A stretch of DNA of 64,000 nt. It comes from Gnetum montanum (lineage: Eukaryota; Streptophyta; Gnetopsida; Gnetales; Gnetaceae). Each line of letters begins with the position of its first letter. Position 1 is the first letter of the stretch. A model generated the notes under the pieces. That model was not told where the DNA came from, searched no databases, and saw only the letters and a program-made list of their open reading frames with translations. The stretch is from positions 519,295-583,294 of the forward strand of contig MNCI01008366.1 of NCBI GenBank assembly GCA_015680685.1, given 5' to 3'. Of the stretch, positions 54,440-64,000 are shown piece by piece. The translations under genes were made by a program, and so were the position numbers.

Positions 54440-57350
54440 CTTACAAAAAATGAATATCTAGGTTCCTCTAATTGCTGAAGAGGAAGAGAAGATCAAACAG
54501 TGCCAGGAGGTGGAGGCTCCTAGGGTGATGAAGGACCTTCACTAGGCTCTAGCACATGTGGCAGTGGCAACTAAGGCTAAGGTTGTGGTTGTCCTATTGT
54601 AGTAGTTGCTTTTGGCGGGAGACAAAAGGCATCCAACAATGCTTTCATCTTCTCCTTGCTCCATGGATCATACACAATCCACATGACTTCACCAATGTGG
54701 GTTGGTACAAGGATATCCCATGTGACTCCTTTACATTGACAAACCACACTGTGAATTGTTTACATTCTACATCGAACATCTTTACAAGGTTTTGCAGTTC
54801 ATGATAGTCATTCATGCTTTTGGTCAAGTTCTAAGTAATTGATCGTTGATCTCTAAACCGACCCCTGAGAACTTCAAGCTCAACATTAGTTGTCTCTAGG
54901 TTTTGCTTAGTATCCTTATGATGCTTGAACTCAACCTCATAGAGGAGGTATGAGTTGGCCACCTACTTTTCTAGCTCTAACCTTGGTCTTTTGACTATCA
55001 ACATCACCAAGTTCGCATAGCAAAGGTTGGCAAGTTCCATGTACTTTGTCATTTGTTCAATTTGTTGCTCATTCAGGTAAATCTCCACTTTATTATAGGC
55101 ATTTAAACTTTTGAAGATTGGATACCATACACTACCTTTCTATTATAGCTTCTGGAGGACCTTATTCATTTTTTCCTTGGCCAATTGGATCTCCTTTTAA
55201 TTTATCTCCTTGAGGAGTCCTACCTAGTCCTTATAGTGATTTTTCACATGCTTAAATTTTAGGGCCTCATTTTTCCAAGTGACTACCTCAATAGCCATTT
55301 TCTAATGAAGTGCCCAGATCTCCTTCATTGATAAATTTCAATTCTCTACTTCCAACCTTATCAAGTTCATGTTTACCTTGGTGAGCTACCCTTGCTACTA
55401 TCTCATAAATTCAACCATCTGGTGTTTTTTTTCCTTGACATTGTGTCAATGGTGGATGTCTTTAGTCAAGGTCAGGTTCTCCTTGCAAATTTGCGCAAAG
55501 TCCTTATCAGTGAGGATAGCAATTTCTTCTAATAAAGATGTGTCAAATATCTCCATCTCTTTGGCATTCTTAGGCTCTTTTAATCGATTTTGAAGCTACA
55601 AGAAAGCTTCATTCTATGTGACAACTTAGCTAGGAATGGTGGGATTAGCTAGTCAGGCTCTCAGGTTTGCAACCTTGGTAGTCAACCTTCAGTTCTCATT
55701 ACTGGCTATCTTAAGTTGGATGTTTGATACGATGAGCTTTCCCTTTGCTTCTAGTAGCTCTGACTAGGTTGCAATGATTTCCTTCAAGAGATCAAATATC
55801 TTCGAAAGTGGTCATCCGATCCCCACTAGTCAGTCAAACACTTCTTCATGTTGAGCTACACTTAGCCTACCACTTCCTGCTGCTGCGAAAGCATGTACAT
55901 CTTTTAATGTAGCAATGTCTAGCATAGTTGCTGCAAGAGCATTTAATGCTTTGGCCACTCTATCGACCACCACTACCACTGTTGTTTCCTATCCCTGATC
56001 CTGCATCACTAAGATGGTACCTCCTTTGCCCTCTTCCAAGCACATCGAGAAGGTTATAGAATTTCCAAAAAATTTTGGAAACTCTTGTTGTCTAAGGATG
56101 GACACCATAGCCTCTTAGGCAATTGGATTTGATCTTGTGGGCCCTTGCATTCTTTGGATGGAAAACAATGACTCGGTCTCTTCTAACTAGGTTATTATTT
56201 TGGTCACCTTGTTGAGATGGCTCAATGCTAGTTGGTAGAATGATGGTTTCCCACCACTTGTGTCACCTTATTGCTATTGTATCAACTATTTGTGCAATTT
56301 TCTCATGCACTCAATAAAGACCCAAGCCTCTAGCATTGCCTCTTTGGTGGGTAATGGTGGTGGCTGCTTCTCCTCAAGCAACTTTGCAGGTGCTTTATCC
56401 TTCATCATCTCTTGCCAAGAGGTGATAGGAGCATGATGGATGATATCATTAGCATAACAAGCTATGCCTCCTATTCTGCAAAGTTTTCTGATCAGTCATG
56501 GGAAGGGAAGTATCTTCCTCCCTCACTCGTTTTCTTTGAAATGCTTTTTGATCTCTAGGAGGATGAGCTGAGGGAGGTTGATGGAAAATTTGTTGCTTAG
56601 AGCAGTGCATGCATGGGTGGAGAAGGTAGTGACTTTACTAGGCCTTACCATTAGGTTTAGGTGATAGGCCACAATCTTGAAATAAACTCTCTTCGCCTTG
56701 TTTAGTGCATCGTACTCCTTACGACTTACCCCATAACATCATTCAATTCACTCCTTTTTTTCTTCTAGATCTACTTATGTGGGAATATCTGCCAATGTTT
56801 TCCTAGTGTCAGGTAATTCAAGGGCCTCTGTAATGGCATCAACCAAATAAGAGAAGTTGATGTCCTTGATTTTGATGGTTGCATCTACTTGTTGGTTATT
56901 CCAAAAAAGACAAGTTGTCCCCATGTACCACTTCCCATTAGAAGTGAGAATGGACCACATGGGAGACCCCTGTAGTTCAATCTTGACCTCCTCTAGTGCT
57001 AAGTCTAGGAAGGCACCAAAGCTAAGTTCCTGAAGAATAGAACTTTGTACTTCCTTGGAATGGATTCGCTCAAGGTAGGCCTTAGTTAATGTGACCTTCA
57101 GATTTGTTCTAGGCCTTGGTACCTCATATTAACTTGACTAGCCTATTTCTGCTGTGGGAATTTGATGAACAGATTTCACTTTGCGCTCCTCCTAAAGAGG
57201 TCCCATTGTGTGTGTTTTTGCTTCACCTTCTTAGGGTTGTTGTGGTTGCTAGCCCCTTCCTCCTCTTAGCTACTTCTCCCTTAGTTAGGATGGTCCTTCA
57301 CCCTATGGTCTCTTTGATGCCATCTACGATCACAAACATGACCCACAATT
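54440..57350 (-). pseudogene. Extra ORF downstream of pol in element E (unknown function)
   Basis: Homologous, segment by segment, to 33200-30380 in element D. Examples are WSILTSNGKWYMGTTCLFWN (56775-56960), an LPFP.LIRKLC block near 56500, coiled-coil-like stretches at about 55700-54950, and VECKQFTVWFVNVKES near 54760. It lies between integrase and the 3' LTR in sense orientation, the place where env-like genes sit in some plant gypsy elements. I see no signal peptide or transmembrane segment that would support an envelope protein. Many stops. Confidence 0.5.
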
Positions 57351-59240
57351 AGTGTTTTATATGTAACTATTAAGAACTTTGATACCTTTTTTCATTTGGG
57401 CAAGTTACACTTAGGTTGATTGTGATCATGATGGATGAATTATTTTATTATTATTTTGTTCGTTTAGCTACCTGAGTTTGTTGATGAGGTTTAACTTAGT
57501 GTAGATTGGTGATTTTAATAATATTTTATTAGTTAAATCTTAGGGAGTTAGAAAAAATTTTCATCATAAACCATAGGTTTGTGGCCCCCACAATAGAAAG
57601 ATCATTTCAATAGGTCAAGGGTCAAAGAACAAGTTTATTTGGACAAGCAATTAGGAAGTTATGGCTTCAAGAAATCTCTTGGCCTTGAAAATTGCAAAAT
57701 CTCCTTTTCCATTATGAGGAAAATGTGAAAATTTGTCTAACTCCCACTGTGTATTTATAGTATTTTTCCCTTGTGTCAATGGGGATGTGTCAATGCATCG
57801 GGTTACATCAATGGGAATGCATTGATGCAGCCATAGATAAAAATTTTCACATGTAAAAAAACTACGGATAGAAAAAGAGTTTTGTGACAAAATTAGAATA
57901 CAAAGGAAGCTAGAAAAACCTAGATTAAGGGCAAAGCATTGAAGAGGGCATAGAATATGTTGGAAAAAGAGATATGGATGTAGATTGATGTGTCAAGGAA
58001 CACAAAAATTGGATGTTTCATGGAGGAAAATAAAGGATTTGAAAGTAAAATGACTAAGGGATAGGAAATTTAACTGTTCAAGCCAAGGAGTATGAAAGTG
58101 GGTACTTCTGTTAGCAGGCTTAGAATCTTAATGCCCTTGCATGCCCTCATACCAAGGAGTTCATGGATTCCAAGGATAATTAATGGCCAAGGATTGCTAA
58201 AAATTGAATCACCCAAGATTTCACAAAATAATTAAGCCATATTAGAATGGACAATGAGTAATCATGATAACAGGAAATGAGATGATGAATGGAGTGAAGT
58301 AATGAGGAGAGAGAGGATGGAATGAAGTTCCTCATTTTGGTTGCATGAAGTCCTTATGGAATATGTGATTAATATGACCTTGGAACCAACACATCCTTAG
58401 TTGGAATCAAGACCATCCAATACTAGTGACTTTGCTTTGATACATTGAGACCATTTGACCTCCTAGAGCTTATGGACATCCCTAAGAATCACTCGCCATT
58501 CAAAATAGAGAAGAAAAGAGAAGTAGAAAGTGAAGAGGGCATTAGTTAGAGGGGTTCCTGTAGACATGGCTAACATATCTTTCCAGCCCCATAACCAATG
58601 CTTGTAATCCATTATTTTGTCTAAAGGGTGTGCTTTGAATTCCCAAGTTTTTTTCCATGGGAACCACACCATGCAAAGACATTGATTCCTATTATTGATC
58701 AATGTTAGAAATGGTGAGGAATCAATGAGAATACCCACAAAACTCTAGATGGTAGGCAGATACAAAATATGACAAATTCCCTTGAAGCCACACCTTTGCC
58801 AAATACACCTACTTTGTTCCAAGATTAGAGAGAACCAAGGTCATAAATTCTTTCAAGGTTGTTATTAGAAAAGACCTTATGCTTCCAAAATAAGAAACAC
58901 CTTGGAGTTTTAGTGAAATGGGTGGATGTCATGAGCTCACTACTCGATATCATGAGAAACGAATATTTCATTAATCAATTTCAAAATTCAATGATGAAAT
59001 TCAATCATTAGGTAATCAAGTGGAATAATACAATTCAATTAACCATCATTAATCAGTAGTTATGTTTGGCACCAAATTCCTAAAGGCAATAAAGAAGAAA
59101 AATACATGTAAGAAATTTTAAATAAAATAAAATATTAAAGAAATTGTAAAATATTCAAGAAAATGGAAAACGTATGAAAAAATGGTATAAAAAAGTTTAA
59201 AAAATTAAGGATCCGCTTGTAGAATGTTAACATGGATGAC
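57351..59240 (-). other. Non-coding region of element E between integrase and the extra ORF
   Basis: The stretch near 58560-58740 on the minus strand matches 7250-7400 in B and 47720-47850 in C (GGGAATTCAAAGCACA and following). No conserved ORF. Confidence 0.5.
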
Positions 59241-59379
59241 CATCTCCCCCACGACTAAGTTGAAAGGAAGAGATCCAAAATATTATGTATGCTTAGCCAT
59301 CAATTGAGGCATTGTTCCCACAAATTATTCCTGTCTCTAGGAAGGGCTTAAGTTGTTAGACATTGACTAATAATCTTTT

Positions 59380-60600
59380 CTTCAAGCTGTCAAGGTGGTA
59401 GATTATCATGGTCGTAGAGGGGAAAGTTTCATGTATGATGTAAGGGCCCTTCCATAGGGTTTGGAATTTAGCACATTGAGGTACATGCATGGGGTTCTAG
59501 TAGAGCACCTTATCTCCTTGTTGAAACTTTACTTTCCTTATTCTAAGGTCATTACATTATTTTTTATGTGCCTTGTGCACTTCATTCAATGATAGGGCCA
59601 CTAATATATTCTCATCTAGCATGTTGAGACTCATCAGTCTTTTTTTCTTAGGCTAGACTTAGGTCCAAGTCAAAGTCACAGGTCATTGAAAGTATATAGA
59701 GCTCATCTTGGATGGGAAGAGTTGGAAGTTTCCCATATAGTAATTCATAGGAAGAATAGCCAATAGGAAATTTCCACATTAAACGATAAGCCCAAAGTGC
59801 ATCGTTGAGTATACTACTCCAATCCTTCCTATATTTACTAACTATATGTGTTAGTATTTTGGTAATTTCGATATTGATAACCTCAACTTGACTGTTGGCT
59901 TGGGGATGATATGGAGTTGTTAATTTATGTTTAACCCTCAAGCATTGCATGAGCTTTCAAAAAGTGGCACTAATAAAGTGTGTTCCATTGTTTGAAATTA
60001 GTGCCTGTGGCACACTAAACCTATTTTCAACATTATTTTGTACAAACCGTGCCACCATAAAGGATGAACAGTCAGTGATTGCAATGGCTTTAGCTCATTT
60101 GGTATAGCAGTCAATAGCCACGATGATGTAGGCATTTCCATTTGACATGGGGTTGATGGGCCTCATGAAGTCAATCCCCTAAAGATCGAAAGGCTCTAGT
60201 GGTTGGATCCACTATTGAGGTCCTTCAATACGTGTAGTTGTCCCTCCATCACGTTGGCATCTATCATAGGAACAAAAGAAGTGATGGGAATCCCTGAAGA
60301 TTGTAGGCTAATAATACCCCACCATGAGTATCTTAAATGGTCATTTACCTCCCATCATAGTGGCCCCCCATAAAGGCCTTAGTGTGTATCCTGGACGACT
60401 TGAAGTTGATTTGAATAAGGGACACACCATTGTATCAGGTCATCTACACAACTATTTTAGAGGTTGTTGTTGATTCAATAAAGTGTTTATCCTTATGAAG
60501 AAACTATCGTTTCTTCTTGTGGTCCCACTCTTGTGGCATCTCCTATGTGAGTAGATAGGAGAGGATGTGGTCATACTAGTTTGTTTCTTTGGGATTTTAA
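59380..60600 (-). pseudogene. Integrase of element E
   Basis: The clear block 59648-59950 encodes the end of the catalytic core with HPQANSQVEVINIEITK; the Glu of QVE is the third catalytic acid in this family. It continues with DWSSILNDALWAYR. The GPY/F-type tail (KFQTLWKGPYIIHETFP) lies at about 59420-59470. Upstream core sequence to about 60600 is recognisable but full of stops. Confidence 0.7.
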
Positions 60601-61199
60601 AAATTAATGGCACCAGCAAAGAAGAGTTTGTCGGGAAATTGATTAGATAATGAGCTCTCATCCTCTTTGCTATCCCATCTTAACCAAGATAAATGGTTAG
60701 CCACCACATTCTTGATTCCCTTTCAGTTAACCATCATTAAATCAAATTCCTAGAGAATCACTAGCAACTGTATGACACAGGGGCTCATCATTGGCTTGTT
60801 CATCAGGAATCGAATGGAACTTTAATCACTGTGCACAAGAACTTTGTACCCAAGAACATTGTGCCTAAATTTCTCTAACTTGTACATCACTATCATAAGC
60901 TCTTTTTCAGTGGTGGTGTAGTTGAGTTGTGTTCTCACAATTCTTCTACTTGCATAGTGGATGTAATATGGACGTTTTTTATTGTCCATTTATGTAAACA
61001 TGGCTCCCAAGGCATGATTTGATGCATCTTTCATGATGTGAAATGGCCTGGACTTGTCTAGTGCTCATAAAATTAGAGTTTCTACAAGTTTCTGCTTCAA
61101 CTATTGGAATGCATTTTTGCATGCCTTCATCTCGATGAATGGTGCATCTTTCTTCATAAGTTCTAGTAATGGCTTGGCAATATTTGAGAAGTTTTCAAT

Positions 61200-61950
61200 G
61201 AAGCACCTATAGTAACTAGTGTGGCCAAGGAATGACCTCATATCCTTTACTATTTCTAGCTATCTGGTTATTCCTTGGATTTTCTAGGTCCACCTCAATC
61301 CCTTTGCTTGAAATTTGATGCCCTAAGATAATGCATTCTTGGACCATGAGGTGACTCTTTTGCCAATTGAGCCTTAGGTTAGTCTCCACACACCTTTTAA
61401 GCACTTGCTCAAGGTGGTCCATGGCTTGCTCAAATGTAGCCCCATAGGTAGAGAAGTCATCCATGAAGACTTCTATCCTACTACTAATCTGCTATTGGAA
61501 GATGCTTAGGACCAAGCATTGAAATGTGGTGGGAGCATTGCACAAGACAAAGGGCATCTTTCTATATGCAAAATTCCACCAAGGACTTATGAATGTTATC
61601 TTGTCCTGGTCTTCTGGTGTGATCTAGATTTGGTTATAGTCACTATAACCATCCAGAAAGCTATCGTAACAATGCCCCATAAGGATATCTAGCACTTGGT
61701 CCAAAAATGGCAATAGGACGTGATCTTTGTAAGTTACCATATTCAACAATCAAAAGTCTATATAGACTCTCCACTTTCCTCCTTTTTTGGGCACAAAACA
61801 AGTGGCCTAACCCACTCACTATTTGAAATGGGATAAATGAACTAACCTTCAGGACTTGTTCACTCTCCTCCTTGATGATTTGCTCAAGTTTTGGACTCAA
61901 GCATCTTTACAGCTATCTCTCTACTTTAATAAAGGATTCTATATAGATTT
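61200..61950 (-). pseudogene. Reverse transcriptase of element E
   Basis: The clean block 61216-61464 starts with MDDFSTYG, the intact palm DD pair, and continues LRLNWQKSHLMVQE as in B. The fingers region at 61661-61900 is frame-shifted but recognisable. Stops separate the blocks. Confidence 0.75.
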
Positions 61951-62329
61951 TATGCTAGCATATCCTAGGATCAATTCTAGTTAGCTCATCATATGACTAG
62001 CTGAAGGCTCTTGACTATTTGTTCATAACTTTTAATAATTTCTTCTTCTATGCAAGAGCAAGTGTGACATTGATAATGACCGGCTTGTCATATTTTAGAA
62101 ATGCATATTTCATTCCTACTAGTAAAGCCTTTAACTCAAGGGGCTCTTTCTTAAAAGTTTGATGGATTTCCAACTCTCCCCAATCAATTTCAATTTTCAC
62201 ATCAAAGAGTTGGTGATGAAGCTACTCCAACTTGTCCATGATTTTAACATATGAGCTAGTGAGGCTCTCATCTAGTTCCATGCATATTGTTGATCCAACC
62301 TCATTATCCATTGTCAACCACTAAGTGCC

Positions 62330-62960
62330 CTCCTATTTAGTGGCTACTACATATAGGCACCTTTGAATTTCTATTGTCTCTACACATTGGTTACATGCTT
62401 GAAGCGATGTGTCTTTGATGGCCCATAGTCTTTGCATGCAATGGCACCCTATGCCACAATATGTGATGCATGGAATTCTCTTCTTCTCAATCTTTCCAAA
62501 TTCATTTTCCTTGGAAATCTCCAAGGAAAGGTCTTGAATCCAAACTCTAACATCAATGGTGCTCAACCATGCTCTCCCCATGATGATAGGAAAGTTCCCT
62601 TTGTAATTATCCACATGGATCACCAAGAAATTAGCAGGATAGGACCACCCATAAACGATAGTCACAATGTCTTCAACTAATCCTAAAGAAATAGTGATGG
62701 ATTGGTCTACTAGCTCTAATATAATGTTGCTCTTTTTCAATGGAGGCAGGTTCTAGGCTTTGTGCATTTCTTGTGAAATTAGGTTAAATCCAAAAGAGCC
62801 TTACATGGTTTATTTTCAGTGATCTACAAGTAAATAAGAGGACTCCTTGGATCAGATCTCTTCTTGGGAAGATGATTGGTCTTGATCTAATTTGTGACTA
62901 TGTGGGTCAACATGACAATGTATAATTGAGGAGTACTTTGGTTTGAAGGCTACTCGATGA
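62330..62960 (-). pseudogene. Protease region of element E
   Basis: Frame 62333-62740 gives KKSNIILELVDQSI, GWSYPANFLVI and RAWLSTIDVRVW, matching B and C. Upstream, the catalytic stretch reads ALLDLT then a stop, so the active-site loop is damaged. Confidence 0.7.
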
Positions 62961-63525
62961 GACTTTCAAAGATTAAAGTAGCAAGGTTAGTAGTCACAAG
63001 TGTTTGTGAGGGCTTCATATGGCTATTGGTTCTGAAGAATGACCTCTTGCAAGGCTTGGATTATGGACCACTTGGCTGAGGAGCCTGGCACAATTTTACT
63101 ACCCTTGTAGTGTTCCTTTGTTGTGGATGGGCAAGTATTTCACCTTGCATGAATGGAGCAAGTGGTAGAGAAGTTGATGATGGTGATGTAAGAGTGGATG
63201 GATGTTGAGGAGAATAGAAAGGAAACAGGGATTCCCCTTTTATAGGAGGTGCTTTGTAGTACTCTAGAGGGTATTAGTGGTGTGGAAAGAAAACATGACT
63301 AGAAGACTCATGTGAAGAAACTGGTTGTTGAATCTAGTACTCATAGGAATCAGGTTATCCATAAGGATACTGCTGCCTTGGAGGTAGCATCCCCCACAAC
63401 TATGGGTGTTGCCACTACTGATACTACTCTTGAGGTTGAGGTGGTGCTCTAGTCAAAAGTAAGCTTGTTGGTGGAATTGCTACTAATAGTTACCTTATGG
63501 ATAAGGCATCTTCCTGGATGCTTAT
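62961..63525 (-). pseudogene. gag C-terminal tail of element E
   Basis: Pro/Ser/His/Gln-rich sequence with KRSFFRTNSHMKPSQTL before protease. Its first recognisable codons (NKHPGR, matching NKRQTPQ of C) stop exactly at the 63525/63526 junction. Confidence 0.65.
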
Positions 63526-64000
63526 TGTAACACCCTACCCTAGCTAGGGCATGGTGATGCCTAGGATCATTAATAATCTTACAATGGAAGCATGATAACC
63601 AAAGCTAATGACATGTAGAAAAACATGATATTAAGGAAGGTCAAACTGCATAGAAATCCATGCCAAACCAAAACAAAACATACACTTTGATTTCTAAAAT
63701 TGCATGTCTCTACAAAAATAAAAAAAATGTATACTATACATGGAAATATACATTAACCAAGCACTAAAGATTTTTCCCTTCTCTACTCTCCCTCTCCATG
63801 CTCATCTGAGCTCTTGTGCCTTTCACGTGCAATTAAATAAAGTCAGTACATAACTAAGTGGGAAGCCTTTATACTTCCCTGCTAGATGGTTGACAAGTGC
63901 TACACTAGAGGAGAGGAGTGGGGTACAAGACTAATGAATTGCAGTTTGCTAGGCCCCAATATCGGGTACGCGATATCGGGTATGCGATATTGCAGCCTGG
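63526..64000. repeat. Unidentified repeat interrupting element E
   Basis: It starts TGTAACACCCTACCCTAGCT with the palindrome CCCTAGCTAGGG, a common style of LTR start. The tail (63958-63995) carries GATATCGGGTA-type dyads like the U3 of C and D. It runs off the window, and no gene is visible. Confidence 0.45.

Larger units (their letters stand above)
53449..63525 (-). mobile_element. Ty3/gypsy LTR retrotransposon E (minus strand, pol present but decayed)
   Basis: Reading the minus strand: gag tail (63525-62950), protease (about 62850-62330), RT (61950-61200), RNase H region, integrase (about 60600-59380), polypurine-like motif (59241-59260), extra ORF (57350-54440), PPT (54274-54282) and 3' LTR (53449-54273). 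The 5' part is missing: at 63525/63526 gag is interrupted by unrelated sequence. It is inserted in a copia RT gene. It is the only gypsy copy here that retains the full pol order. Confidence 0.82.

Noticed and set aside
54440-57350. Extra ORF in E as an envelope gene
   Set aside because: Position fits, but I see no signal peptide, transmembrane segment or cleavage motif; kept as unknown.

Overview
The window looks like nuclear DNA from a seed plant with a repeat-rich genome. A gymnosperm such as a conifer is my best guess; this is an inference, because no marker in the window fixes the species. It has one clearly functional-looking host gene surrounded by old, nested retrotransposons. Base composition is AT-rich, and almost all gag and pol reading frames carry stops and frameshifts.

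Host gene (about 12.6-26.6 kb, + strand). A class-3 aldehyde dehydrogenase (ALDH3) can be read exon by exon from 18,560 to 26,494. There are ten coding exons, GT..AG junctions keep the frame at every step, and the product is 478 residues with the catalytic Asn, Glu and Cys all present. A second, diverged copy of exon 1 lies 5.5 kb upstream (12,838-13,044). It is in the same phase, has its own splice donor, and has an in-frame upstream ATG that could add a 36-residue N-terminal extension. The locus therefore appears to have two alternative promoters and first exons. The large first intron and intron 7 hold tRNA-derived SINE-like copies, some inverted or nested, and the first intron also holds a GC-rich island.

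Left flank (1-11 kb). A minus-strand Ty3/gypsy element (A; 5' LTR 10,173-11,053) is split inside gag by a plus-strand relative (B; 2,077-9,528). The 5-bp target duplication is ATCCT/ATCTT. B's 5' LTR contains four single Ns flanked by duplicated blocks, which looks like an assembly error.

Right flank (30-64 kb). This stretch holds a 3'-truncated minus-strand gypsy element D (5' LTR 37,363-38,235). It also holds LINE and LRR-protein fragments, two solo LTRs (one flanked by CTATA repeats) and a plus-strand gypsy element C (42,725-49,826, perfect GTAAT target duplication). Next comes a minus-strand Ty1/copia pol relic, itself interrupted by a 953-bp insertion flanked by ACTAT. Element E (53,449 to about 63,525) is a minus-strand gypsy element inserted in that copia reverse transcriptase. 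E keeps degenerate protease, RT and integrase. D and E share an extra sense-strand ORF of about 2.9 kb downstream of pol, with a globular N-terminal part and a coiled coil. B and C lack most of pol through different internal deletions.

I see no RNA genes, CRISPR arrays or intact transposon coding regions. The observations most worth following are the paired ALDH3 first exons, the extra ORF in D and E, the recurrent polypurine-like motif after pol, and the GATATC-type dyads in several LTR promoters.
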